A DNA stretch of 10,761 nucleotides from a bacterium (GTDB taxonomy: Bacteria > Cyanobacteriota > Vampirovibrionia > Gastranaerophilales > Gastranaerophilaceae), in NCBI GenBank assembly GCA_024408905.1, contig JAKSUP010000027.1:1-10761 (forward strand), in the 5' to 3' direction. Below are positions 1 through 6,975 of the stretch, in pieces. Each line of letters begins with the position of its first letter. Position 1 is the stretch's first letter. The notes under the pieces were generated by a model. The model saw only the letters and a program-made list of their open reading frames with translations, had not been told where the DNA came from and made no database searches. The translations under genes were made by a program, and so were the position numbers.

Positions 1-765
1 TATGCACGCAAACAGTCGCAAATTCGCATTACGGCAATTATTTTGCTTGTCGTTGTTGGTATCATGACATTTTGGTTTAGAAAACAATTGCGTACAACTC
101 CTGAAAAAATGGCATTGGTAGCACAACTTGATAACTCTAATACTATTAAAGACAAAGCGCTTATGATACGTTCTTTAATCGTATTAGCGCTTGTAATACT
201 TGGTTTTATTACACATGATGCTACTCACATACAAACAAGTGTTTGTGCAATGGCTGGTGCAAGTTTCTTATTATTGTTTGAAAAACCATCTGATATTTTA
301 AATGATGTTGAGTGGAACACAATATTTTTCTTTATAGGTTTGTTTGTAATAATTGGTGGCTTTGAAAAAGCCGGTGGAATACAATTAATGGCAAACTGGT
401 TATTGGAAGTTACTCATGGTTCTCAATCACTTGCTTCAATAGTAATCTTATGGGGTTCCGGAATTTTGTCAGGTATTATTGATAATATTCCGTATACAGC
501 AACAATGACTCCAATGATTGCAAATATTTCTGCAACTCACGGCGCTGCTTTTGCTGAACCAATGTGGTGGTGCTTATCTTTAGGTGCATGTCTAGGGGGA
601 AACATGACAATAATTGGAGCTGCAGCAAATGTAATTGTTTCTGAGGCCGCAGCTGCAAAAGGACATAAAATATACTTTATGCAATGTTTAAAGTATGGTG
701 TAGTTGCAATGCTTTTATCTCTGATTTTGAGTACAGGTTATATTTGGCTTAGATTTTTGGGATAA
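1..765 (+). CDS. ArsB/NhaD-family (IT superfamily, SLC13-like) membrane transporter, 5' truncated by window
   Basis: The frame is open from base 1 to the TAA at 763-765, giving 254 C-terminal residues of a protein that in this family is usually 400-450 long. Numbering from base 1, hydrophobic segments lie at about 9-26, 57-75, 80-95, 106-122, 145-162, 190-212 and 232-252. Two family signatures are visible: SGIIDNIPYTATM (about 157-169), with the DNIP motif of the re-entrant loop, and GGNMTIIGAAANVI (about 199-212), matching the GGNxTxIGASAN motif of ArsB, NhaD and other ion transporters. The family moves anions or exchanges Na+ for H+ across the inner membrane. Substrate (Na+/H+, arsenite, or a carboxylate) cannot be told from this part. 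The gene ends at a hairpin terminator and faces the SNF2 gene convergently. The family call is secure; the substrate is unknown. Confidence 0.88.
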   Translation, partial: YARKQSQIRITAIILLVVVGIMTFWFRKQLRTTPEKMALVAQLDNSNTIKDKALMIRSLIVLALVILGFITHDATHIQTSVCAMAGASFLLLFEKPSDILNDVEWNTIFFFIGLFVIIGGFEKAGGIQLMANWLLEVTHGSQSLASIVILWGSGILSGIIDNIPYTATMTPMIANISATHGAAFAEPMWWCLSLGACLGGNMTIIGAAANVIVSEAAAAKGHKIYFMQCLKYGVVAMLLSLILSTGYIWLRFLG

Positions 766-793
766 ATAATTAAATAACTATATTGATAAAAAT

Positions 794-826
794 GAGACGA
801 GTTTAATTGAACTCGCCTCGTTTTTT
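794..826. terminator. Bidirectional intrinsic terminator between convergent genes
   Basis: The arms GAGACGAGTT (794-803) and AACTCGCCTC (810-819) flank a 6-nt loop. On the plus strand six T follow (821-826). On the minus strand the hairpin is followed by TTTTTATC. The single imperfection (797/816) is an A.C mismatch in plus-strand RNA but a G.U wobble in minus-strand RNA. It sits between the transporter stop (765) and the SNF2 stop (831). Confidence 0.85.
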
Positions 827-830
827 ATAT

Positions 831-3818
831 TTATACACCTGATGTAAGAGAAAATATTTCATAGATTTCTTCATCAGAAAGATCTGTAATAATTTTTTCT
901 CCTTCATATACAGCCATATCTGCAAGTTCTTTTTTGGATTTTAACATTTCATCGATTTTTTCTTCAAAAGTTCCAAGTGTAATAAGTCTGTGTACCATTA
1001 CATTCTTATCTTGCCCGATACGGTATGTACGGTCAGTCGCTTGATCTTCAACGGCAGGATTCCACCATAAATCATAGTGTATAACATTTGTTGCACTTGT
1101 TAGGTTTAAACCTGTACCCCCAGCTTTGAGGGAAAGTATCATAACTTTTCGATCATCATTATTTTGAAAATCATCAATTAATTCCTCTCTTTGAGAAACT
1201 GTTAATGACCCATGGAAAAATGAAGGTTCTGTATCACATTCCTCTGAGATAATTCGTGTTAATATATCTCCCATCTCTTTGTATTGTGTAAATATAAGAG
1301 TCTTTTCCCCATTTTCAATAATACTATTAACTAAATCAACGCATTTTTCAGCCTTACCGGACAGCTCTTTTGTGCTGCCACCGGTTTTTAAAAATTGATA
1401 TGGGTGGTTGCAAATTTGTTTAAGTGCAGTTATCAATTTGAAGATGTTACCACGTCTGTTAACACCTGTAAATCCACTTATTTTTGTCATCATTTCATTA
1501 AGAGTTTTTTCATAAAGAATTGCTTGAGCTTTTTCCAGATAGCAATAATCATTCATTACCATTTTATCAGGCAAATCCGAAATAACATTTTTATCGGTTT
1601 TTAAACGCCTTAATACAAATGGCGATACAGATAATTTTAGTTTTGAAGCTCTATTTTTTTCTTTAAATCGTTCTATAGGAATTGCGTAACTTTTTTGGAA
1701 ATCTTTCAAAGAACCTAAGTAACCTTTGTTGATAAAATCGAAAATACTCCACAATTCGGTTAACCTATTTTCGACAGGTGTACCTGTCATTGCAATTTTT
1801 ATATCTGATTTAAGTGCTTTTATTGCGATTGTTTGAGCCGTATCAGGGTTTTTAATATTTTGAGCTTCATCAATAATAACCATACCCCAAGTATGTTTCT
1901 TCATTTCTTCGACATCAATTCTCATTATTGCGTAAGTTGTAAGAATTATTTCGCATTCCGTATTAAGCTTTCTGTCTATACCGTGGTATGTTTGAACGCT
2001 AAGCGAAGGTGCAAACATTTGTAATTCTTTCATCCAGTTTCCCATAAGTGTTGTCGGACAAATTACAAGGACAGGATTTTTAAGTTTGTTTTCTTCTTTT
2101 AATTTCAATATCAAACTGATAACCTGAATAGTTTTTCCTAAACCCATATCATCTGCCATACAGCAGCCGAATCCTTTAGATATGTTTGTCCATAACCATT
2201 TTAAGCCTGTCATTTGGTAAGGTCTCAATTCACCTGTTAATTTTTCAGGGTTTGTAACTTCAACAGGTTTTGCAAAATCTTTAATAACATTTGCATAAGC
2301 ATCATCGTAATTAAAATCATAGTTTTGAAGTTGACCTGACATAGAAGCATGTATAAGTTCTAAACGCGTCATTTTTTTATGATTAGCGTTCATTATTTGT
2401 TCATACAACTTTTGACCTTCTGTTTTATCAATAAGTATATATTTACCGTTGTATTGTATTAATCCGTTACTTTCATTAACAAGTTTATTAAATTCTTCAA
2501 GAGAAATTTTTTCATCACCGAGTGAAACTTCATAAGAAAATTCTAAAATATCGTCAAGCGAAATCGCGCTGGATGATACAGTATTAAAAATCTGCATAAG
2601 GTCACGAGATCTGTCGGCTTTTACTTTTGCATTAATTGATGCTCGTGGAATTATAATATTTGTCAGTTCTTTTGGTAATATAACTTCAATCTGAGCTTTT
2701 TGAAGATAATATGCTGTTTGAGCGATAAGTTTATAAACTTCGTTTAAATTCATTACTAAGGACAATTTTTCTTCATCTTCAAACAAAGTTTCAAGTTCAG
2801 GCATATATCTAAGGGCATAATTCAATTGTTTTTCGACAATTTTACCTATATCATCAGTATCCAAATCCCAGATTTTTTCTTCGTGATACAAATCATCAAT
2901 AAGAATTGTTTCACCAGTTTTTCTGTTTTTAATATGAACTTTTAATTCAAATTGGTCTTCTTCCAATTTGTTGACTTTAAAGAATGGTATCAAATCATAT
3001 TTGCCTAAGTATAGTTCGTCAAACCATTGTGCAAAGTTTTCGGCGACATCCTTCCCTTTCAATAGGCATCTTTGTTCAAGATCTTTTATCATATAATGGC
3101 CTGATTTGATATCCTTAAACCTATATGCTTTTATCCCCAAAAATTTATAAATAAGATAGTTTAAGTATTCTCTAACAAAATTTTCAACAAAATCTTTTGG
3201 TTTTTCTCCTTGTATAAAAAGATTTTCAGGTATATTCTTTTCAAGCTCGTTAATGATTTTGGCAGATTCTTTATTTGAAATAATAGGTTCATAAACAATT
3301 CTAAATACACCACCTGCAACACCGTCTCTGCGTTTAACCGTTGGTATAAAATATAATTTTTCAATCAGTTTCATCGCAAAGTGTGTTAGCTTATTAAAAT
3401 ATGCAAATGTTTGTGTTAACGATGAAAAATCAACTATTTCCCCGAATCCTCCAAAGTAATCCAGAACCAAGTCAAGAGGCATTATATAGCCGACTTGTCC
3501 GTTTAATTCCGTTGAAGAATATCTAAACATAGATCCTTTTGATTTTAAATAAAATTGGAAATTATTTGTTGGTGTAACAAAAAATGATAATTTGCCATTA
3601 TTATTTATTAAAAAGAAATCCGTGTTTCTAACAGGAGAATTTGGACTTAAAAAGATGCCTTCAAATTCATCCTCAACGAGTTGATAAATTAAGCTCAATG
3701 TATATCTAAAATCTTTATTCTTAAATCCATTTGGATTTTCGCTCAAATTGAAAAAGAATTCATCAACATTGTTTTTCTTTAGCGATAAATCTATATCAAG
3801 TGCCTTAGTTTCTGACAT
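831..3818 (-). CDS. SNF2-family (HepA/RapA-like) DNA-dependent ATPase/helicase
   Basis: This is a 995-residue Swi2/Snf2 superfamily-2 ATPase, expected to translocate on duplex DNA and remodel protein-DNA or RNA polymerase complexes. Visible motifs are LRPYQ at about 531 (start of the ATPase core), DDMGLGKT with Walker A lysine K562, PVLVICPTTLMGNW (Ia), DEAQ at 650-653 (II), MTGTPVENRLTELW (III), LIFTQYKEM (IV) and SLKAGGTGLNL followed by RTYRIGQ at about 930-936 (V/VI). All catalytic motifs are intact. Residues about 380-500 carry a stretch resembling the bacterial SNF2-associated domain (DUF3670-like: ISLDDILEFSYEVSLG, then EEFNKLV). Residues 1-380 are unrecognised, and no cysteine cluster typical of a SWIM finger is present. 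Tandem ATGs occur at 3821 and 3818. AAGGAG at 3829-3824 lies 2 nt before the first and 5 nt before the second, so I prefer 3818. It begins 12 nt after the gpmI stop, so the two are co-transcribed. Confidence 0.95.
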   Translation of the reverse strand: MSETKALDIDLSLKKNNVDEFFFNLSENPNGFKNKDFRYTLSLIYQLVEDEFEGIFLSPNSPVRNTDFFLINNNGKLSFFVTPTNNFQFYLKSKGSMFRYSSTELNGQVGYIMPLDLVLDYFGGFGEIVDFSSLTQTFAYFNKLTHFAMKLIEKLYFIPTVKRRDGVAGGVFRIVYEPIISNKESAKIINELEKNIPENLFIQGEKPKDFVENFVREYLNYLIYKFLGIKAYRFKDIKSGHYMIKDLEQRCLLKGKDVAENFAQWFDELYLGKYDLIPFFKVNKLEEDQFELKVHIKNRKTGETILIDDLYHEEKIWDLDTDDIGKIVEKQLNYALRYMPELETLFEDEEKLSLVMNLNEVYKLIAQTAYYLQKAQIEVILPKELTNIIIPRASINAKVKADRSRDLMQIFNTVSSSAISLDDILEFSYEVSLGDEKISLEEFNKLVNESNGLIQYNGKYILIDKTEGQKLYEQIMNANHKKMTRLELIHASMSGQLQNYDFNYDDAYANVIKDFAKPVEVTNPEKLTGELRPYQMTGLKWLWTNISKGFGCCMADDMGLGKTIQVISLILKLKEENKLKNPVLVICPTTLMGNWMKELQMFAPSLSVQTYHGIDRKLNTECEIILTTYAIMRIDVEEMKKHTWGMVIIDEAQNIKNPDTAQTIAIKALKSDIKIAMTGTPVENRLTELWSIFDFINKGYLGSLKDFQKSYAIPIERFKEKNRASKLKLSVSPFVLRRLKTDKNVISDLPDKMVMNDYCYLEKAQAILYEKTLNEMMTKISGFTGVNRRGNIFKLITALKQICNHPYQFLKTGGSTKELSGKAEKCVDLVNSIIENGEKTLIFTQYKEMGDILTRIISEECDTEPSFFHGSLTVSQREELIDDFQNNDDRKVMILSLKAGGTGLNLTSATNVIHYDLWWNPAVEDQATDRTYRIGQDKNVMVHRLITLGTFEEKIDEMLKSKKELADMAVYEGEKIITDLSDEEIYEIFSLTSGV

Positions 3819-3830
3819 CATTACTCCTTG

Positions 3831-5354
3831 CTAAACAATCAAACTTTCGCAATCCATTTCAATTGGTTTTTCAATTCCCATTAACTCTAAAACTGTAGGT
3901 GCAACATTACACAAAGCACCATCATTTTTTAGTTTTACTTGATTTTTTGCATTGATTACGACAAACGGAACGATGTTTGTTGTATGAGCAGTATGAGGTT
4001 TGCCGGTTTCTTCATTCAACATCATTTCAGCATTACCATGATCAGCTGTTAATAACATTGTAATTCCGTATTCTTTACATTTGGCAGCAATTTTGCCAAC
4101 ACATTCATCAACAACTTTACAAGCCTTTGTCGCAGCTTCGACAACACCTGTATGACCTACCATGTCAGGGTTCGCAAAGTTAACCAAAATAAAACCATAT
4201 TCAGGATTTTCAATTGCTTTTAGTACATTTTCACAAACTTCCGGCGCACTCATTTCAGGCTGCATATCATAAGTAGGAACCTTTGGAGATGCAACTAATT
4301 TTCTTGTCTCGTGGGGTTTTGGTTCATCTATTCCACCATTAAAGAAAAATGTAACGTGCGCATATTTTTCAGTTTCTGCCGTTCTAAACTGGTTAACTCC
4401 ATTTGTTTCCAATACATCACCAAGTATATTAACCAGTTTTGTTTTAGGAAATGCCACAGGGAAAGTAAAAGTTGCTTCGTAGCTTGTCATAGTACAATAA
4501 TAAATATTTTTAAGAACTTTCTTTCTTTCAAAACCGTCAAAATCAGCAAAATTTATTGCTTTAGTAATTTCTCTTGCTCTGTCAGGTCTGTAGTTAAAGA
4601 AAATTATTGAATCATTATCGTGAATTCTTGATTCTTCTCCACCAACAACAATTGGGAGTACAAATTCATCAGTAACCCCGTTTGCATATGATTTTTTAAC
4701 GCCTTCAACTGCACTGTTTGCTTTTTCACCTTCACCAAATAACAAACAGTTGTAACCCTTTTCAACTCGTTCCCAACGATTATCTCTATCCATAATATAA
4801 TAACGGCCTACAACAGATGCAATTTGAGGAAGATTATATTTTTTAAGTTCATCTTCAACTATTTGCAAATATTCGCAAGCACTTGCCGGTGGTGTATCAC
4901 GACCATCAAGAAAAGCATGAATATATACATTTTTCAATCCTTCTTTTGATGCCAGTTGAATAAGTGCTAATAAGTGATCTAATGAAGAATGAACTCCACC
5001 TGTAGATACTAACCCATATATATGTAATGAAGAATTGTTCTTTTTTGCATGAGCAATAGCTTCTAAAAATTTTTCATTTTTAAAGAATGAACCATCTTTA
5101 ATAGCGTTATTAATTTTTGATAAATCTTGATAAACGATTCTTCCTGCTCCAAGGTTTAAGTGACCAACTTCTGAGTTACCCATTTGACCGGCCGGAAGCC
5201 CAACATATTCTCCATCTGCATGAATAGTTGTAGATATTTCTTCTTTTATAAGTTTAGGTACATTCACAGGTTGTGCCAATTTTGTAGCATCATATTTTTC
5301 GGAACCGGATGAAATACCCCAACCGTCCATTATACATAATAAAACTCGGTTCAT
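3831..5354 (-). CDS. gpmI: 2,3-bisphosphoglycerate-independent phosphoglycerate mutase
   Basis: This 507-residue cytoplasmic enzyme interconverts 3- and 2-phosphoglycerate in glycolysis and gluconeogenesis using Mn2+ and a phosphoserine intermediate. It has the alkaline-phosphatase fold with an inserted transferase domain. Visible: D10 in IMDGWG; nucleophile S61 in GQMGNSEVGHLNLGAGR; VHS at 121-123; DGRDTPP at 150-156; GRYYIMDRDNRWERV at about 183-197; NYRPDR at 254-259; metal ligands in FANPDMVGHTG (D397, H401), TADHGN (D438, H439) and HTAHTT (H457). All are intact and the length is normal. The frame extends upstream to a TTG at 5387, but the ATG at 5354 has a very strong Shine-Dalgarno (AGGGGGAG, 5365-5358) and gives the family's usual N-terminus. 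It is the first gene of an operon with the SNF2 helicase and probably has its own promoter just upstream. Confidence 0.98.
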   Translation of the reverse strand: MNRVLLCIMDGWGISSGSEKYDATKLAQPVNVPKLIKEEISTTIHADGEYVGLPAGQMGNSEVGHLNLGAGRIVYQDLSKINNAIKDGSFFKNEKFLEAIAHAKKNNSSLHIYGLVSTGGVHSSLDHLLALIQLASKEGLKNVYIHAFLDGRDTPPASACEYLQIVEDELKKYNLPQIASVVGRYYIMDRDNRWERVEKGYNCLLFGEGEKANSAVEGVKKSYANGVTDEFVLPIVVGGEESRIHDNDSIIFFNYRPDRAREITKAINFADFDGFERKKVLKNIYYCTMTSYEATFTFPVAFPKTKLVNILGDVLETNGVNQFRTAETEKYAHVTFFFNGGIDEPKPHETRKLVASPKVPTYDMQPEMSAPEVCENVLKAIENPEYGFILVNFANPDMVGHTGVVEAATKACKVVDECVGKIAAKCKEYGITMLLTADHGNAEMMLNEETGKPHTAHTTNIVPFVVINAKNQVKLKNDGALCNVAPTVLELMGIEKPIEMDCESLIV

Positions 5355-5357
5355 AAT

Positions 5358-5365
5358 CTCCCCCT
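5358..5365 (-). promoter_or_regulatory. Ribosome binding site fixing the gpmI start
   Basis: The minus strand reads AGGGGGAG followed by ATT and ATG. This G-rich Shine-Dalgarno directly before the ATG at 5354 rejects the longer reading from TTG at 5387, which has no such site. Confidence 0.8.
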
Positions 5366-5394
5366 CTGAGTATTTTGTCATTTTCAATCAGTTA

Positions 5395-5423
5395 AGTATA
5401 AAATAAACAGGCTTAAAATACAA
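5395..5423 (-). promoter_or_regulatory. Candidate sigma-70 promoter for gpmI-SNF2 operon
   Basis: The minus strand carries TTGTAT (5423-5418), a 17-nt spacer and TATACT (5400-5395; 5 of 6 matches to the -10 consensus). This would start transcription about 30 nt upstream of the gpmI ATG. The call is by eye in AT-rich DNA; an alternative -35-like TTGACC occurs at 5431-5426. Confidence 0.45.
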
Positions 5424-5643
5424 TAGGTCAATTTATTTTAACGGTTATGAGTATTGTAAAGATATATTAAATTTATTTAACTTTTGTAAAAAATTTATAT
5501 AAAATTGTATCTATTTAAAATTATTTATTTCATAATATCAGTATTAAAGTCCAATCAATCACATAAACTTCAAGGATAGAATGTTTAAAAGCAAAACATG
5601 GATTTGTTTTGTAGGTAGTGTAGAAATCGTTTATTAGCATTTT

Positions 5644-5670
5644 TAATTGAAGGAATGTACATATCGTTAA
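5644..5670 (+). promoter_or_regulatory. Weak candidate flagellar (sigma-28-like) promoter for flagellin
   Basis: ATCGTTAA (5663-5670) matches 5 of 8 bases of the sigma-28 -10 consensus GCCGATAA. Eleven bases upstream is TAATTGAA (5644-5651), which shares only TAA with the -35 consensus TAAAGTTT. Its position just before the hairpin leader is sensible, but the match is poor. Confidence 0.22.
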
Positions 5671-5684
5671 AAGAGAGTATTAAA

Positions 5685-5750
5685 CCGACCTGGTGTCGGA
5701 AAAACCAAGTATAGAAGAACTTGGCTTATATCTGCATAAGGAAATGCAGA
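5685..5750 (+). promoter_or_regulatory. Structured 5' leader of flagellin: three consecutive hairpins
   Basis: Three perfect stem-loops follow each other: CCGAC/GTCGG (5685-5689 with 5695-5699, 5-nt loop), CCAAGT/ACTTGG (5705-5710 with 5719-5724, 8-nt loop) and TCTGCAT/ATGCAGA (5731-5737 with 5744-5750, loop AAGGAA). The third loop displays GGA. The real Shine-Dalgarno AAGGAG lies 30 nt further on at 5781-5786. The stems are seen directly; regulation of translation or mRNA stability is inferred. Confidence 0.6.
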
Positions 5751-5792
5751 AATCTTAGAGTGTAGAAGTACGTATCAAGAAAGGAGATCAAA

Positions 5793-6827
5793 ATGCCACT
5801 CACAATCAACACAAACATCTCATCTCTTATTACTCAGAGAAACATGACTAAGGCTACAAATGCCTTAAATCAGTCAATCGAAAGAATGACTACAGGTTAC
5901 AAAATTAACCACGCATCAGATAATGCTGCAGGTTATTCAATTGCTAATATGTGGGATACACAAATTAGTTCATTAGATGTTGCTGCTGATAATGCTGCAA
6001 CTGGTGCTGACTTATTAACAACAGCAGAAGAAACATATTCGTTGTTAACAAGTCACTTACAACGTGTTAGAGATTTGACAGAACAAGCTGCAAACGGTAC
6101 ATTTGGCTCAAATTCTTTAAGAGCATTACAAGGCGAAATCACAGGTCGTTTACAAGAAATTACACGTATTGCTAACAATTCTGAATTCAACGGAATTAAA
6201 TTGATGGCATATGATACAACTAAATCTGCTGCAGAGAATGCTTGGACAGGTTTAAAAGCTACCGGTATAGATTTACAAGTAGGTTTATATTCTGATAAAA
6301 ATAGCCAAATTAATTTACAGGTTTCATTATTTAGTAATGCAACAGTTAGTGGTTTGTTTAATGCATTAAAATCAGAATCTTGTAAACAAGCTCCTTCTCA
6401 AACTTTAGGAGGAATTCTTACAGCTGCAGGTTTGACAGGTGATTTGAACACTAATGAAGGTGCAAAAGCATTTGCAGCTGCTTGTACAGGTTTGAAATAT
6501 TCTGTAGTAGATGGTAAAGATAAATACGAAATGCAAACTGCTGATAATTGCGAACCAAAACACTTACTGGAATTTATAGATAAAGCTATTGATGATATAT
6601 CTTCAAGAGTAACTGCAATTGGTGCTGCTCAAAACAGGGTATCATCTGCTGTTACTGCTTTGGATGTACAATCACAAAACATTACTTCATCATTATCAAC
6701 ATTACGTGATACTGATATTGCAAAAGAATCTTCTAATTTTGTTCAATCTCAGATATTGCAACAAGCTTCAGCAACTTTGATGTCAACTGCAAATCAGTTG
6801 CCTAGCGTAGCGTTGAATTTGATATAG
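5793..6827 (+). CDS. fliC: Flagellin (flagellar filament subunit)
   Basis: This 344-residue protein forms the filament of the bacterial flagellum and is exported through the flagellar type III apparatus, so it has no signal peptide. The N-terminal D0/D1 region (residues 1-140: INTNISSLITQRNM, then RMTTGYKINHASDNAAGYSIA, with EFNGIKL at 131-137) and the C-terminal region (about 262-344: AIGAAQNRV, then LRDTDIAKESSNFVQSQIL) are well conserved. The variable middle is short (about 141-260). The TLR5-type segment LQRVRDL is present at 89-95. Three cysteines (C197, C231, C253) lie in the middle region, which is unusual for flagellins. The ATG at 5793 has AAGGAG 6 nt upstream. The gene is alone, with a long structured leader and its own strong terminator, as expected for a highly expressed, tightly controlled product. 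The symbol fliC is by function; hag or flaA are equivalent. Confidence 0.97.
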   Translation: MPLTINTNISSLITQRNMTKATNALNQSIERMTTGYKINHASDNAAGYSIANMWDTQISSLDVAADNAATGADLLTTAEETYSLLTSHLQRVRDLTEQAANGTFGSNSLRALQGEITGRLQEITRIANNSEFNGIKLMAYDTTKSAAENAWTGLKATGIDLQVGLYSDKNSQINLQVSLFSNATVSGLFNALKSESCKQAPSQTLGGILTAAGLTGDLNTNEGAKAFAAACTGLKYSVVDGKDKYEMQTADNCEPKHLLEFIDKAIDDISSRVTAIGAAQNRVSSAVTALDVQSQNITSSLSTLRDTDIAKESSNFVQSQILQQASATLMSTANQLPSVALNLI

Positions 6828-6894
6828 TAAAGGAAAAGAGATGAATTTTAAGAGTGATAAATGCAAAGTTGATTGATTAGGGATGAATTAATTG

Positions 6895-6926
6895 TTCTGT
6901 GGAGCGTAATTGCTCCACAGAATTTT
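6895..6926 (+). terminator. Strong intrinsic terminator after flagellin
   Basis: A perfect 11-bp stem, TTCTGTGGAGC (6895-6905) with GCTCCACAGAA (6912-6922), and a 6-nt loop are followed by TTTT (6923-6926). It lies 68 nt after the flagellin stop and isolates the flagellin transcript from the isoprenoid gene. Confidence 0.9.
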
Positions 6927-6927
6927 A

Positions 6928-6956
6928 TAGACAATGTCCTAATTTATGACTATTGT
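6928..6956 (+). promoter_or_regulatory. Candidate promoter for polyprenyl synthase-lepB
   Basis: TAGACA (6928-6933, 5 of 6 to -35 consensus), a 17-nt spacer and TATTGT (6951-6956, 4 of 6) lie immediately after the flagellin terminator. The predicted start of transcription is near 6963. The -10 lies downstream of the ATG at 6946, so that ATG would not be on the transcript. Confidence 0.45.
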
Positions 6957-6975
6957 TTTTATGATATCATTTAAC

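Larger units (their letters stand above)
5388..5792. other. 405-bp intergenic region between divergent gpmI and flagellin genes
   Basis: No coding frame is credible here. The left third (5388-5530) is very AT-rich and holds the gpmI promoter candidate. The right part holds a possible flagellin promoter and a structured leader with three hairpins in a row. A further weak hairpin, CAAAAC (5592-5597) with GTTTTG (5606-5611), lies further upstream. Confidence 0.6.

Noticed and set aside
4311..4610. 99-codon plus-strand frame opposite gpmI, and similar frames opposite the SNF2 and unknown genes
   Set aside because: They lie wholly antisense to strongly conserved coding sequence and have no family resemblance or convincing start site.
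5355..5387. Longer gpmI reading from TTG at 5387
   Set aside because: The extra 11 residues precede the family N-terminus, and the only strong Shine-Dalgarno lies inside the extension directly before the ATG at 5354.
5618..5768. GTRTAGAAR repeated at 5618, 5709 and 5760 in the flagellin leader
   Set aside because: The copies are short, irregularly spaced and in A-rich DNA. The second overlaps a hairpin loop, so no independent role is supported.
5685..5792. Flagellin leader as a c-di-GMP (GEMM) or other known riboswitch
   Set aside because: I could not find the conserved GEMM core or tetraloop receptor layout. The three simple hairpins do not match any riboswitch I know.
6841..6876. 11-codon ORF (MNFKSDKCKVD) after a purine-rich AGGAAAAGAG just behind the flagellin stop
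   Set aside because: It is too short, has no family resemblance, and lies in the 3' untranslated stretch before the flagellin terminator. It is most likely chance.
6946..6975. Longer polyprenyl synthase from ATG 6946 (or 6961)
   Set aside because: There is no Shine-Dalgarno, the extension is hydrophobic and unlike the family start, and 6946 lies inside the spacer of the promoter candidate. Start at 6961 cannot be fully excluded.
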